A stretch of 64,000 nucleotides of DNA from Burkholderiales bacterium. GTDB lineage: Bacteria > Pseudomonadota > Gammaproteobacteria > Burkholderiales > WYBJ01. Below are positions 37,698 to 47,548 of this stretch, in pieces (positions within the stretch are counted from its first letter, which is position 1; each line of letters opens with the position of its first letter). The position numbers and the translations under genes are program-made. The stretch spans positions 54,438 through 118,437 of the forward strand of contig JALHQN010000017.1 in NCBI GenBank assembly GCA_022841915.1. The letters are read 5' to 3'. The notes below the pieces were generated by a model. The model did not search any database, had not been told where the DNA came from, and worked only from the letters and a program-made list of their open reading frames with translations.

Positions 37698-38882
37698 TCA
37701 TTTGGTCATCGGCGCGGGGAGGCGCTTGCGGGTGCTCGCCAGCAGGCCGATGCCAAGTGCGGTGATGACCAAGGATCCGACATACATGCCACGCAATCCG
37801 ACGAGATCGGCCAGAGCGCCGGAAACGATGGCGCCCACGCCTGCGCCGATCTGGAAAGATATGCTGAAGGTCGCCATCGCATGCCCGCGTGATTGCGGGT
37901 TGGCCAGATCCATGGCGAGCGCCGTCGTCGCGGCGCCTGTCATGGCGGAACCGAGCGCCACGAACACGCCTCCGGCCAGTATGACTCCGATACCTTCGGC
38001 AAGGACGATCAACGAGATGCCGACGAACTGGGCGGCCAAGCCCATTGCTATCGCGGGTGCCCGACCCATTCCGTCGGACCAGGTCCCCAGCAGAGGCCGC
38101 ACGACGATGCTGGTCGCGCCGGCGATCACATAGAACAGGCCGATGTGGTCGATGCCGAGCGAGCGTGCGTAGAGGGGCAAGAACGCCATCACGGAAGGCA
38201 TGGCCAGTGTCGAGCAAAGGTTGAGTCCGGTAGCAATGAGCACACCTCGATCCAGCAGGGATGTCGACTCTTTGGATCGGGCGGCCTGATCGCGCGGCTT
38301 GTCGTTCTGACGGGCACCGCGCGCCAGCGCAAAGGCGAAGGGCAATCCGAGCAGCGAGATGAGGATGGAGAGCAGGAATACGCCGTCATAGCTGGCCGGA
38401 CCCTGTAGCAGCCAGAGCGCAACGGCGGGAAAGATCATGGAAGCAGCAGCGGTGGCGCTCGTGTAGTACCCCGCGGCTTCGCCCCGACGATCGGGCGGGG
38501 CGGCGCTCGCCAGGCGGGTATAGCCGCCTGTGTTCAGGCCAGCCCATCCCAAACCGCGCACCACGTTGCCCACGAACACCATCCAGAGCAGCGGGAAGAG
38601 GAGCAGGGCGCTGCCCAATGCCATCAGCACGAGGCCTAGAGCGAGGACGCCGGCCGCGTTCCAGCGGTCGGAAAGTCTACCGGCGTAAGGCCTGACGACG
38701 ACACTGGGAACGGCGAAGGCAAGCAGGGCGAGCCCTGCTACGAAACCCGATCCGCCATGTGCATCGACGTACAAGGGGATGATCGGTGTCACTACCCATT
38801 GGTTCGCGTACCCGAGGAACATAGCTACGCACAGCAGTACGAAGGGCCGCGAGAACAGCGACGGTGTTGCTTTTGTCGGCAA
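37698..38882 (-). CDS. Major facilitator superfamily transporter
   Basis: 394-aa inner-membrane carrier with twelve predicted helices in two halves. Visible landmarks: the loop 2-3 motif PYAGRLSDRWNAAGV after helix 2, its second-half equivalent PLLGTWSDGMGRAPAIAMG, and a hydrophilic central loop (RQNDKPRDQAARSKES). The start is a TTG at 38882 with GAGGAG 5 nt upstream. The substrate is unknown; efflux or small-acid uptake are both possible. Convergent with the aminotransferase, sharing the TGATCA stop overlap. Confidence 0.88.
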   Translation of the reverse strand: MPTKATPSLFSRPFVLLCVAMFLGYANQWVVTPIIPLYVDAHGGSGFVAGLALLAFAVPSVVVRPYAGRLSDRWNAAGVLALGLVLMALGSALLLFPLLWMVFVGNVVRGLGWAGLNTGGYTRLASAAPPDRRGEAAGYYTSATAAASMIFPAVALWLLQGPASYDGVFLLSILISLLGLPFAFALARGARQNDKPRDQAARSKESTSLLDRGVLIATGLNLCSTLAMPSVMAFLPLYARSLGIDHIGLFYVIAGATSIVVRPLLGTWSDGMGRAPAIAMGLAAQFVGISLIVLAEGIGVILAGGVFVALGSAMTGAATTALAMDLANPQSRGHAMATFSISFQIGAGVGAIVSGALADLVGLRGMYVGSLVITALGIGLLASTRKRLPAPMTK

Positions 38883-39515
38883 TGGCGCTCCTCGATCGCC
38901 TTTGGCGAACCGTGCTGGCAGGAAGTCGCTGCGCTAGCGCAGCGATCCGAAACGGCATCGATCATCAGCTATTGGCGCGCAGCCAGCGCTGAGTCAGCCC
39001 AGTAGCATAGCGCACCGTGCACCCGTCATGGCGTATGAATGCGCCCTCGGGATCCCTATCTGGGTCGAATCCGCCCGACGTCGGTTGCGCGATGGATGCC
39101 TCGAGCGCTGCTAGCAGAGTACACAACCGAAGCGGGTGCACCGAAACGATCGTGGTCAGGGCCAGAGTCGACGCGCGAGAAAGGGGCTGAGTCGCCGCTT
39201 CGGCGTCCGGTCGTCGCGAGCATGGCTGAATTCGAGCTCATTACGCGATTAGTTTGTACTCCAGCGAGCAAGGCTGGAGTCTGCCGGATCACGCAAGGAA
39301 GCGGTAGAAACATCGAAGAGGTGGGCGGAACGCACTAGACCGGGAAACACGCCAGCTTCGGCGGCTTTCCGCACGCTAACGGGCGAGGGCGGATGTTCTC
39401 AAGGCGGGTGCGCTGGACGTAGCGGCAAGGTGATCCTCGCCCTTGAAAGACGTAAGCCGGCGGGACGATGTCCCGCGTCGTGCCCGCTGTGCGCACCTTG
39501 ACGCGGGATCCGAGC
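38883..39515. other. Intergenic region, no recognisable gene
   Basis: About 630 bp. Open frames in it are Arg/Pro/Ser-rich and look random. It contains an 8-bp perfect inverted repeat (ACTCCAGC / GCTGGAGT, 39258-39280) without a T-tract. No promoter was identified. Confidence 0.4.
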
Positions 39516-39740
39516 CTAGAAATCGGAGAGTGCTTGTTGCTCGCGCAGTTCTTCCAGCTTGCGACGGGCGATCGCGTTACGCTGGTCTCTCTTGCCGCTT
39601 ATCGGAGCGGTGGGAGTACGCTCGCGCGTACGCACGAAACATGCGGGGCACGCAATCTTGTCAGGACATCCTTGCGACCATTGGCGTCGTCCAGGAAGTC
39701 CGGAACCGCAGGGGCACAACCGACCGGTCTTGGCGCTCAT
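39516..39740 (-). CDS. Small Cys-rich hypothetical protein
   Basis: 74 aa (MSAKTGRLCPCGSG...). It has a Cys-x-Cys near the N terminus (CPCGSG, reminiscent of SEC-C-type motifs), two further Cys pairs (GCPDKIACPAC) and a basic, helical C terminus (RNAIARRKLEELREQQ). Four or five cysteines suggest a zinc ribbon. Codon use looks coding, with G/C-rich third positions. It lies 58 bp downstream of tRNA-Asn on the same strand and may be cotranscribed with it. No family name is assigned. Confidence 0.5.
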   Translation of the reverse strand: MSAKTGRLCPCGSGLPGRRQWSQGCPDKIACPACFVRTRERTPTAPISGKRDQRNAIARRKLEELREQQALSDF

Positions 39741-39797
39741 CTCGTAGAGGCTTCCTTCAAAAACGTTCGGCCCGACGGCCAGTACATCGTTACGACT

Positions 39798-39873
39798 TGG
39801 CTCCCCGACCTGGGCTCGAACCAGGGACCTGCGGATTAACAGTCCGTCGCTCTACCGACTGAGCTATCGGGGA
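39798..39873 (-). tRNA. tRNA-Asn (anticodon GTT)
   Basis: Complete cloverleaf: acceptor stem TCCCCGA/TCGGGGA, D arm AGCTCAGTCGGTAGAGC, anticodon loop CTGTTAA with anticodon GTT, T arm CTGGTTCGAGCCCAG, discriminator G and an encoded CCA. 76 nt including CCA. A perfect-spacing sigma-70 promoter lies 41 bp upstream. Confidence 0.97.
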
Positions 39874-39913
39874 ATGCAGCCGATCCGATTTAGGATGGCG
39901 TCAGGAGGCGCGT

Positions 39914-39942
39914 ATTCTAAAGTCAGCACCGATTCGGGTCAA
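39914..39942 (-). promoter_or_regulatory. Promoter of tRNA-Asn
   Basis: On the minus strand TTGACC (39942-39937), a 17-nt spacer and TAGAAT (39919-39914). Same -35 sequence and spacing as the tRNA-Gly promoter at 57054-57082. Confidence 0.75.
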
Positions 39943-39979
39943 CGCACACGGCACATACAAATGCCGTTATGACGCCACA

Positions 39980-41293
39980 TCATGAAATTTCTTTGATGAC
40001 CTTTGCGATGGTGCCGAAGATCTCGTCGATCTGGGCCTTGTTCACCATGAGCGGCGGCGAGCAAGCAAGCGTATCACCCGTCGTACGCGTAAGAAGCCCG
40101 GCCTCGAAGCAGCGTAGGAGGGCTTCATATCCTCGCGCTCCGGGCTTGCCGCCTCGCGGCGCGAGTTCAATGCCGGCCATGAGTCCGATGTTTCGGACAT
40201 CGACGACATTGGGCAGGCCGACCAGCGAGTGGGCCGCATCCTCGAAGTAGCTCGCGAGCGAGGCTGCATTGGCGAACAATTGTTCCTCGTGATAGAGCGC
40301 GAGCGTCGCTTCGCCGGCCGCCGTCGCCAAGGGATGTCCCGAATACGTGTACCCGTGGAACAGTTCGATGCCTTCTGGGCCGGCCATGAATGCGTCGTAT
40401 ACGTGCTTGCGGGCAATCACGCCCCCCATGGGTACCGTGGCGCTCGTCACGCCTTTGGCAAACGTGATCATGTCGGGAACGACCCCGAAGTAGTCCGCAG
40501 CGAAAGCTCTCCCCAAACGGCCGAATCCGGTGATGACCTCGTCGAAGATCAGCAGGATGCCATGCTTGTCGCAAATCGCGCGCAGCTTCTCTAGATAGCC
40601 CTTGGGCGGAACGACCACGCCGGTCGATCCTTGAACGGGCTCGACGATCACGGCTGCGATATTCGACGCATCGTGCAAGGCCACGATGCGCTCCAAATCG
40701 TCTGCGAGATGCGCTCCCCATTCGGGTTGGCCGCGAGAATTGGCCATTTTTTCCAGGTTATGGGTGTGCGGCAGATGATCCACGCCGGGCAACATCGCGC
40801 CGAAAGTCTTCCGATTCGGCGTCATGCCGCCGACCGAGATGCCGCCGAACCCTACACCGTGATAAGCGCGCTCGCGGCCGATCAGACGGGTGCGCTGGCC
40901 TTCGCCGCGGATCCGGTGATAGGCGAGGGCGATCTTGAGTGCGGTATCGACGGCCTCGGACCCGGAGTTGGCGAAGAAGACGTGGTCCAGATCGGCCGGT
41001 GCAAGTTGAGCGATGCTCTGTGCGAGCCTGAATGGGCCCGGATGTCCCATCTGGAAGGTCGGCGCGAAATCGAGTGTTCCAGCCTGCTGCTTGATGGCTC
41101 GCACGATCGAATCGCGACAGTGCCCAGCGTTGACGCACCAGAGCCCGGCGGTCGAATCGAGAATCTTGCGACCGTCCTCGGAGGTGTAGTGCATGTCCTT
41201 CGCCGATACCAGGATTCGCGGTGCGGCCTTGAATTGTCGGTTGGCCGTGAAGGGCATCCAGAAAGGTTCCAGGTCGTAGTCGCGCGGGCTCAT
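39980..41293 (-). CDS. Class III aminotransferase, omega-amino acid:pyruvate type
   Basis: PLP-dependent transaminase, 437 aa, probably acting on beta-alanine or another omega-amino acid with pyruvate as acceptor. Landmarks: WMPFTANRQFKAAPRILVSA at the N terminus (typical of beta-alanine:pyruvate transaminases), FFANSGSEAVDTALKIALAY, AYHGVGFGGISVGG, LIFDEVITGFGRLG, and the PLP lysine in TFAKGVTSATVPMGGV. Upstream is the rpoE promoter region, divergent; downstream is tRNA-Asn on the same strand. The exact substrate is inferred. Confidence 0.9.
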   Translation of the reverse strand: MSPRDYDLEPFWMPFTANRQFKAAPRILVSAKDMHYTSEDGRKILDSTAGLWCVNAGHCRDSIVRAIKQQAGTLDFAPTFQMGHPGPFRLAQSIAQLAPADLDHVFFANSGSEAVDTALKIALAYHRIRGEGQRTRLIGRERAYHGVGFGGISVGGMTPNRKTFGAMLPGVDHLPHTHNLEKMANSRGQPEWGAHLADDLERIVALHDASNIAAVIVEPVQGSTGVVVPPKGYLEKLRAICDKHGILLIFDEVITGFGRLGRAFAADYFGVVPDMITFAKGVTSATVPMGGVIARKHVYDAFMAGPEGIELFHGYTYSGHPLATAAGEATLALYHEEQLFANAASLASYFEDAAHSLVGLPNVVDVRNIGLMAGIELAPRGGKPGARGYEALLRCFEAGLLTRTTGDTLACSPPLMVNKAQIDEIFGTIAKVIKEIS

Positions 41294-41477
41294 CAGGATC
41301 TCCGGGGAGGGGGAGCGGCGATTATACGCGTGCAGGATCTTCCGTCAGGGGCGCTTGCGGCGCGGGCAGCGTTGCCGCATCCATCCTTGAGGCAATCGGG
41401 AGGCGGCACGCGTCCGCTTGCAATCGGTGAACTAATCCCCAGCAAGGACTGTCAGTGCGATATCGGTTAGGCATCCG

Positions 41478-41506
41478 TTTTCTGACTACATTTCGAACGG
41501 TATACT
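41478..41506 (+). promoter_or_regulatory. Candidate promoter of the rpoE operon
   Basis: TTTTCT (41478-41483), 17-nt spacer, TATACT (41501-41506), 125 bp before rpoE. I see no clear sigma-E-type GAACTT/TCAAA pair in the 338-bp divergent region, so autoregulation is not supported from sequence alone. Confidence 0.4.
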
Positions 41507-41631
41507 TGCCGGGCCGCGCTGAACGCAGTTGGTGATGTTCGTGCGTTGGTGCGTACTGGCTCGCCGTCCTCGGGGAGGAGGGAGGCGCGGTCACCGCTCG
41601 CCGATTACAGAACAATCAGGAAACGGAAACC

Positions 41632-42231
41632 ATGGGGGATCGTGAAGTCGACCAGCAGTTGGTCGAGCGTGCGCAACGCGGCGAGAAGGCAGCTTTCGAG
41701 TTGCTCGTCGCGAAGTATCAGCGCAAGCTGGTCCGGTTGCTGTCCCGGTTCATTCGTGACCCAACCGAAGTTGAGGACGTGGCGCAAGAGGCGTTTATCA
41801 AGGCGTATCGGGCCTTGCCGTCGTTTCGTGGTGATAGTGCGTTTTACACATGGCTGTATCGAATAGGCATCAACACCGCAAAGAACTATCTGGTGGCGAT
41901 GGGGCGTCGCGCGCCGACCGTCAGCGAGACGGAAGGCCCGGATGGCGAGGGATCTGAGGAAAGTGGGCAGGTTCCGGACTACAACACGCCAGAGAACGAG
42001 TTGATGAGCCGGCAGATCGCAGAGACAGTCAATCGGGCTGTCGAAGAACTGCCGGAGGAATTGAGGACAGCAATCACCTTGCGTGAGCTCGAGGGTCTGA
42101 GTTACGAGGAGATAGCCAGCATCATGAATTGCCCGATCGGTACTGTTCGTTCCCGGATCTTCCGGGCTCGCGAGGCGATCGCCGAGAAATTGCGCCCGCA
42201 GCTCGAGACGCGCAAAGACAGGAGATGGTGA
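41632..42231 (+). CDS. rpoE: RNA polymerase sigma factor RpoE (sigma-24)
   Basis: ECF sigma factor of the envelope stress response; held at the membrane by RseA until misfolded outer-membrane proteins trigger RseA cleavage. 199 aa. Region 2: AFELLVAKYQRKLVRLLSRF, DVAQEAFIKAYRALPSFRGD, AFYTWLYRIGINTAKNYL; region 4: ELPEELRTAITLRELEGLSY, then EEIASIMNCPIGTVRSRIFRAR. First gene of rpoE-rseA-rseB-mucD; rseA follows after 1 nt. Confidence 0.97.
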   Translation: MGDREVDQQLVERAQRGEKAAFELLVAKYQRKLVRLLSRFIRDPTEVEDVAQEAFIKAYRALPSFRGDSAFYTWLYRIGINTAKNYLVAMGRRAPTVSETEGPDGEGSEESGQVPDYNTPENELMSRQIAETVNRAVEELPEELRTAITLRELEGLSYEEIASIMNCPIGTVRSRIFRAREAIAEKLRPQLETRKDRRW

Positions 42232-42232
42232 G

Positions 42233-42832
42233 ATGGAGCAAATCTCGGCCCTGATGGATGGGGAACTGGAGCACGACGAGGCCACTCGTGTGATACCCGC
42301 CGTGATCAAGCGCAGCGATCTGCGTGAAGCGTGGGCTACTTATCACTTGATCGGCGAGGCCCTACGAGGCCAGGCATGTGGCGATTGCGGCGTGGCGCAG
42401 ACAGTATCGAGCAAGCTCGCTGTTGAACCGACGGTTCTGGCGCCGCGGGAGAGTCGGAGTACGAACAATTTCGGCAAGCGCTGGGCTCTTCCCAGCATGG
42501 CAGCCGCCGCGGCGGTGGCTGCTGTCACCTGGGTGGGGCTCACGACGCAGGCTCCGCAAGCAATCCACGAGCTTTCGACCGCTCGCCCGGCGGTTCCTGT
42601 CCCCGGCTTTAGTCCCGAAGTCTTCGTCTCCTCCGGCCCCTCAGCCTTCCCTCAGTCTGCCTCATGGACCACGATCCCGGCCCCTGCGGGCACGCCTCCG
42701 CCGTCGATTCAGCTGTCGTGGCAAGAGTTTCAAGCGTATCTGATGGCGCACCAGGAGTTCTCTCCCAGCCTCTCCATGCATGGCGTAGCCCCCTTGGTGC
42801 GCTCGGTGAGCACCGGAGCGGCAGACCGATAA
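42233..42832 (+). CDS. rseA: Anti-sigma-E factor RseA (MucA-like)
   Basis: Single-pass inner-membrane protein that sequesters RpoE. 199 aa: N-terminal anti-sigma domain (MEQISALMDGELEHDEATR, then WATYHLIGEALRGQ) in the cytoplasm, one membrane helix at about residues 85-104 (ALPSMAAAAAVAAVTWVGLT), and a Pro/Ser-rich periplasmic part where RseB should bind. The stop is followed one base later by rseB. The gene order makes the assignment firm although the periplasmic part is poorly conserved. Confidence 0.92.
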   Translation: MEQISALMDGELEHDEATRVIPAVIKRSDLREAWATYHLIGEALRGQACGDCGVAQTVSSKLAVEPTVLAPRESRSTNNFGKRWALPSMAAAAAVAAVTWVGLTTQAPQAIHELSTARPAVPVPGFSPEVFVSSGPSAFPQSASWTTIPAPAGTPPPSIQLSWQEFQAYLMAHQEFSPSLSMHGVAPLVRSVSTGAADR

Positions 42833-42833
42833 G

Positions 42834-43832
42834 ATGAAAGCCTGCCTCGCGGCACTCATGTTTCTCGTGGGTGTCTCCAACGATACCGCCGCAGCGGAAA
42901 CAACCACTCCGGCGGAAGGCATGAGGCTGCTGCGCCAGATGGCCGATGCAGCGCGCCAGCTCAACTACACCGGCACATTCGTCTATCGGCACGGTTCGCA
43001 CATCGAGACATCTCGCATCTGGCACCTTACCGATGCCACCGGGGATTACGAGCGTGTCGAGGCCCTTGACGGCCCGCCGCGGGAGGTCGTTCGTGCGAAC
43101 GAAGAGGTGACCTGCTTCTACCCGAGCGTCAAAACGGCCAAAGTGGATCGCTGGGGGACGAGTCGACGTTTTCCTGCGGTCGTGTCGGAGCAACTCGCGG
43201 CCGTGATGGCCAACTACACGGTACGCAAGGGACCCATCTCGCGGGTAGCCGGCCACGATTGCCAGATTGCGATCTTGGAGCCCCGAGACGATCTGCGCTA
43301 CGGCCATGTGTTCTGCGCCGAGCTGAAGTCGGGGCTTCCGCTGCGGGCAACGACCATCAGCGACCGCAACGAGACCGTCGAGACATTTGCCTTCACGCAG
43401 GTCGAGATCGGTGTGGACATTCCGCGTCACCTGGTCAAGCCGAGCTACGACACATCGGCGCCCGGATGGAAGCTGGAGAATTCCTCCTTGCGTTCCAACG
43501 TCGATCCCGCTCGCCGGTGGATGGTGGTGAATCCTCCTGCCGGCTTTCGCAAAGTCTCGGAACTGCAGCGCACCATCAAGGGCAAATCAGCATCGCAACT
43601 CGTTTTTTCAGACGGCCTGGCAGCAGTCTCCATTTTCCTGGAGCCCGCCGTGGCTGGCGCACGAGGCGTGCAGGAATTGACGCGCCAAGGCGCAATCAAC
43701 ATCTTCAGTAGATCGCAACCCAGCTACGTCATCACCGTCCTGGGTGAAGCACCCGCGCGCACGGTGATGCAGTTCGGCAATTCAGTCGTGCTCCGAGACA
43801 GGCACCCCAAGTCCCCGCCCGCGTCGAAATAG
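42834..43832 (+). CDS. rseB: Sigma-E regulatory protein RseB (MucB)
   Basis: Periplasmic protein that binds RseA and blocks its cleavage until it senses mislocalised lipopolysaccharide. 332 aa with a signal peptide (MKACLAALMFLVGVSNDTAAA). MucB/RseB N-terminal domain with LNYTGTFVYRHGSHIETSRI, then ADATGDYER-like and LDGPPREVVRANEEVTCFYP; C-terminal domain from about residue 220 with PAGFRKVSELQRTIKGKSAS. Lies between rseA and mucD. Confidence 0.94.
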   Translation: MKACLAALMFLVGVSNDTAAAETTTPAEGMRLLRQMADAARQLNYTGTFVYRHGSHIETSRIWHLTDATGDYERVEALDGPPREVVRANEEVTCFYPSVKTAKVDRWGTSRRFPAVVSEQLAAVMANYTVRKGPISRVAGHDCQIAILEPRDDLRYGHVFCAELKSGLPLRATTISDRNETVETFAFTQVEIGVDIPRHLVKPSYDTSAPGWKLENSSLRSNVDPARRWMVVNPPAGFRKVSELQRTIKGKSASQLVFSDGLAAVSIFLEPAVAGARGVQELTRQGAINIFSRSQPSYVITVLGEAPARTVMQFGNSVVLRDRHPKSPPASK

Positions 43833-43896
43833 CTTTCGGTACATCACACCACAAGCTCATAATAATCAAATACAAATTCCTTCCTGCGAATCGATC

Positions 43897-45297
43897 ATGA
43901 GACGTTTTTGGCTTTCGCTAGTGTTGCTGTTCGTTACGGTCAACGCGTTCGCGCAGTTGCCCGACTTCACCGAACTCGCAGAGAAGCAAGGTCCGGCCGT
44001 GGTCAACGTGAGCACCACGTCGGCACCGCGCAGCAGCGCACGCAGCGGTCCGCGGGTACCGAACGTTCCCGAGGATGACCCGTTTTACGAGTTTTTTCGC
44101 CGGTTCATGCCTCAAGTGCCCGGCCCCCGCGAATTCGAATCCCAGTCGTTGGGCTCCGGTTTCATCATCAGCGCCGACGGTTACGTCTTGACCAACGCCC
44201 ACGTGATCGAGTCCGCCGACGAGATTACGGTCAAGCTCAACGACAAGCGCGAGTTCAAGGCGAAAGTCATCGGCGCGGACCGAAAGACCGACGTTGCGTT
44301 GTTGAAGATCGATGCGACCGGATTGCCCGCAGTGCGGATCGGCGACCCATCCCGCCTAAAGGTCGGCGAATGGGTGGTGGCGATCGGTTCGCCCTTCGGC
44401 TTCGAGAGCACCGTGACTGCCGGCATCGTGAGCGCGAAGGGGCGTTCGTTGCCGCAGGAGAACTTCGTTCCTTTCATCCAGACTGACGTCGCCGTCAACC
44501 CGGGCAACTCCGGTGGTCCGCTGTTCAACCTCAGGGGCGAGGTCGTGGGGATCAACTCGCAGATTTATAGTCGGACCGGAGGCTTCATGGGGCTTTCGTT
44601 CGCTATTCCGATCGACGTCGCCATGGACATTCAGCAGCAACTTCGCACCTCGGGCAAGGTGACGCGAGGACGTATCGGTGTCGGCATACAGCCCGTAACC
44701 CGGGAAATGGCCGAATCGTTCGGGTTGCCGAAGGCCGCGGGTGCATTGGTCAATGCCGTGGAGCCCGGGAGCCCAGCAGAGAAGGGCGGGCTGCAAGTGA
44801 GCGACGTCATCTTGCGCTTCGACGGCAAACCGGTTGGGTCTGCAGACGAGTTGGTCCGCATGGTCGGCAATACGAAGCCCGGCACGCGAATCAGCATGCA
44901 AGTCTGGCGGGCCAAGGCATCCAGGGATCTGACCGTGACGATCGGCGAAATGACCGACGATCGCGCCGCGGGACGTGCGCCTCGCCGCGGTGCGCCCGGC
45001 AAGCCGGTTCCGGATACGGCAACGTTGAGCAAGCTCGGCATGACCTTGACCGATTTGCGCGAAGAGCAGTTAAAGGAATTGAAGGTTTCCGGTGGTGTGC
45101 TGGTCGAGGAGGCGGGGGGAGTGGCCGCTCGCGCCGGCATTCGACGGGGCGATGTGATCGTCGCAGTGAACAATCAGAGCGTCAAATCCGTGGATCATTT
45201 CGCGCAGCTCATCGGACAATTCGAGAAGGGGCGAAGCGTCGCATTGCTGGTTCGTCGGGCAGGCGGGGCGATCTATATCCCGCTGCGCATCGAGTGA
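43897..45297 (+). CDS. mucD: Periplasmic serine endopeptidase DegP/MucD
   Basis: Do-family protease and chaperone that degrades misfolded envelope proteins; part of the sigma-E regulon. 466 aa with a cleavable signal peptide (MRRFWLSLVLLFVTVNAFAQ). Catalytic triad His102 (TNAHVIES), Asp132 (KTDVALLKI) and Ser205 (NPGNSGGPLF), then two PDZ domains (about 255-350 and 375-465) with GRIGVGIQPVTREMAESFGL. All triad residues are intact. The glutaredoxin-like gene starts inside the stop codon region (GTGA overlap). Confidence 0.97.
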   Translation: MRRFWLSLVLLFVTVNAFAQLPDFTELAEKQGPAVVNVSTTSAPRSSARSGPRVPNVPEDDPFYEFFRRFMPQVPGPREFESQSLGSGFIISADGYVLTNAHVIESADEITVKLNDKREFKAKVIGADRKTDVALLKIDATGLPAVRIGDPSRLKVGEWVVAIGSPFGFESTVTAGIVSAKGRSLPQENFVPFIQTDVAVNPGNSGGPLFNLRGEVVGINSQIYSRTGGFMGLSFAIPIDVAMDIQQQLRTSGKVTRGRIGVGIQPVTREMAESFGLPKAAGALVNAVEPGSPAEKGGLQVSDVILRFDGKPVGSADELVRMVGNTKPGTRISMQVWRAKASRDLTVTIGEMTDDRAAGRAPRRGAPGKPVPDTATLSKLGMTLTDLREEQLKELKVSGGVLVEEAGGVAARAGIRRGDVIVAVNNQSVKSVDHFAQLIGQFEKGRSVALLVRRAGGAIYIPLRIE

Positions 45298-45560
45298 GCG
45301 AAGCGCGTGCGCGACTTTCGCTACGCCTGACGGTGTACGGTCGGACGTACTGCCATCTCTGCGAGGACATGCTGACCGCTTTGCGTCCGCTGCAAGCTGA
45401 ATGGGGCTTCGACATCGACTGGGTAGACATCGATTCGAGCCCTGCCTTGGAGGCGCGCTTCGGCGAATGGGTGCCAGTGCTGATGCACGAAGACGTGCAC
45501 ATCTGTCATTACCATCTCGACGTCTCGCGACTTACTGCGCATCTGGCGGCATTCCGCTAG
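45294..45560 (+). CDS. Glutaredoxin-like (DUF836) family protein
   Basis: 88-aa thioredoxin-fold protein. Active-site CHLC (Cys20, Cys23) in the first strand-helix (LTVYGRTYCHLCEDML), followed by IDWVDIDSSPALEARFGEWV and the cis-Pro VPVL. GTG start overlaps the mucD stop by 4 nt. A short gene of this type between mucD and lepA is common in betaproteobacteria. Thiol-disulphide exchange in the cytoplasm is likely; the partner is unknown. Confidence 0.88.
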   Translation: MSEARARLSLRLTVYGRTYCHLCEDMLTALRPLQAEWGFDIDWVDIDSSPALEARFGEWVPVLMHEDVHICHYHLDVSRLTAHLAAFR

Positions 45561-45672
45561 AATACGGCCCCAGTCTGCAATCCTCCTGTAGCGCCCATGC
45601 ACACGGGCAAGACAGGCACGAAACCGCCCCTCGCGCCGCCCGACCGGCCACTCGGGCCGACGATCGACACAA

Positions 45673-47466
45673 ATGCAACGCATCCGTAACTTTTCCATCA
45701 TCGCGCATATCGATCACGGCAAATCCACTTTGGCCGATCGCATCATTCAGCTGTGTGGCGGATTGTCCGAGCGTGAAATGAGCGAGCAGGTGCTCGACTC
45801 GATGGATTTGGAGCGAGAGCGGGGTATCACCATAAAGGCGCAGACCGCCGCGCTGCGCTACAAAGCAAGAGACGGCCAGGTCTACGCACTCAATCTCATC
45901 GATACGCCCGGCCACGTGGACTTCTCCTACGAGGTGTCCCGCTCCCTGGCTGCTTGCGAAGGCGCCCTGCTGGTCGTCGATGCTTCTCAGGGCGTCGAAG
46001 CACAGACGGTAGCCAACTGCTACACGGCCACAGAGCAGGGCGTCGATGTCGTCCCGGTGCTCAACAAGATCGATCTTCCGTCCGCGGAGCCGGACCGCGT
46101 GATCGGCGAGATCGAGGACATCATCGGTATTCCGGCCAAAGACGCCATTCGAGCCAGCGCGAAGACCGGCGAAGGCATCGAAGACATTCTAGAGTCCGTC
46201 ATCGCGCGAATTCCGCCGCCGAAGGGCGATCCGGATGGCCCCCTCAAGGCTCTGATCATCGATTCATGGTTCGACAACTACGTCGGCGTGGTCATGCTGG
46301 TGCGAGTTGTCGACGGGTGTCTTAAGCCCAAGGAGCGCGTGCTGATGATGGCAACCCAGGCCGTGCATTCGTGCGAGCAGGTGGGGGTCTTCACCCCGAA
46401 ATCGGCGGCGCGCGAATCACTTTCGGCAGGCGAGGTCGGCTTCATCATCGCTGGCGTCAAGGAGTTGCGGGATGCCCAGGTCGGCGACACTCTGACTCAC
46501 GCCGATCGACCGGCGCTCGAGGCCCTGCCTGGATTCAAGACGATCAAGCCGCAGGTTTTTGCCGGCCTGTATCCGGTGGAATCGAACCAATACGAGGCCT
46601 TGCGCGAAGCGCTGCAGAAATTGCGGCTCAACGACGCCTCGCTGCAATTCGAACCTGAGTCTTCCCAAGCGCTCGGATTCGGCTTCCGTTGCGGCTTCCT
46701 CGGCCTGTTGCACATGGACATCGTGCAAGAGAGGCTCGAACGCGAGTACGACATGGATCTCATCACCACCGCGCCCACGGTGGTCTACCAGATCATGTTG
46801 CGTGATGGCGAGTTGGTTCAGATCGAGAATCCCTCCAAGTTGCCCGACCCCTCGAAGATCGAAGAGATTCGTGAGCCCATTATCGAGGCGACGATCATCC
46901 TGCCCCAGGACTATGTCGGGCAAGTGATGACGTTGTGCAACCAGAAGCGCGGCGTGCAGAAGAACATGCAGTACACCGGTCGCCAAGTCATCCTGACCTA
47001 TGAGATGCCTCTCAATGAAATCGTCATGGATTTCTTCGATCGGCTGAAGTCCGTTTCTCGGGGGTACGCCTCACTCGATTATGAACTGAGGGAATTTCGC
47101 GCCGCCGATCTGGTCAAGCTCGACATCCTCATCAACGGCGATAAGGTCGATGCGCTCTCGCTCATCGTTCATCGCCAGAATGCCCCTTACCGCGGGCGCG
47201 AACTGGCTGCGAAGATGCGCGAACTCATTCCTCGACAGATGTTCGATGTCGCCATTCAGGCGGCCATCGGCGCTCACATCATTGCTCGCGAGAACGTCAA
47301 GGCTCTGCGTAAGAACGTGCTGGCGAAGTGCTATGGGGGGGATATCTCGCGCAAGCGCAAATTGCTCGAAAAGCAGAAGGCGGGCAAGAAGCGAATGAAG
47401 CAGGTCGGATCGGTGGAGATCCCTCAGGAGGCATTCCTGGCGATCCTGCAAGTGGGAGAAAAATAG
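45673..47466 (+). CDS. lepA: Elongation factor 4 (LepA)
   Basis: Ribosome-associated GTPase that back-translocates or aids initiation under stress. 597 aa. G1 [14 protein letters not shown], switch [15 protein letters not shown]3 [13 protein letters not shown]4 [13 protein letters not shown]-like domains III and V and the LepA-specific C-terminal domain ending [20 protein letters not shown]. Cotranscribed upstream of lepB, as in most proteobacteria. Confidence 0.98.
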   Translation: MQRIRNFSIIAHIDHGKSTLADRIIQLCGGLSEREMSEQVLDSMDLERERGITIKAQTAALRYKARDGQVYALNLIDTPGHVDFSYEVSRSLAACEGALLVVDASQGVEAQTVANCYTATEQGVDVVPVLNKIDLPSAEPDRVIGEIEDIIGIPAKDAIRASAKTGEGIEDILESVIARIPPPKGDPDGPLKALIIDSWFDNYVGVVMLVRVVDGCLKPKERVLMMATQAVHSCEQVGVFTPKSAARESLSAGEVGFIIAGVKELRDAQVGDTLTHADRPALEALPGFKTIKPQVFAGLYPVESNQYEALREALQKLRLNDASLQFEPESSQALGFGFRCGFLGLLHMDIVQERLEREYDMDLITTAPTVVYQIMLRDGELVQIENPSKLPDPSKIEEIREPIIEATIILPQDYVGQVMTLCNQKRGVQKNMQYTGRQVILTYEMPLNEIVMDFFDRLKSVSRGYASLDYELREFRAADLVKLDILINGDKVDALSLIVHRQNAPYRGRELAAKMRELIPRQMFDVAIQAAIGAHIIARENVKALRKNVLAKCYGGDISRKRKLLEKQKAGKKRMKQVGSVEIPQEAFLAILQVGEK

Positions 47467-47548
47467 TGGCTCCTTCGATCGGCCATAGGGGCGCCGAAAC
47501 GCGCCGCGGCAAACGCGACCGCATCGCAGCGGCGCGCCGAGGTTCCTC

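Noticed and set aside
39258..39280. 8-bp inverted repeat as a terminator
   Set aside because: No T-tract on either strand and no gene ends nearby.
39443..39862. Plus-strand frame running into tRNA-Asn
   Set aside because: It reads through the antisense of tRNA-Asn and has no protein-like sequence; the opposite strand carries the more plausible small gene.
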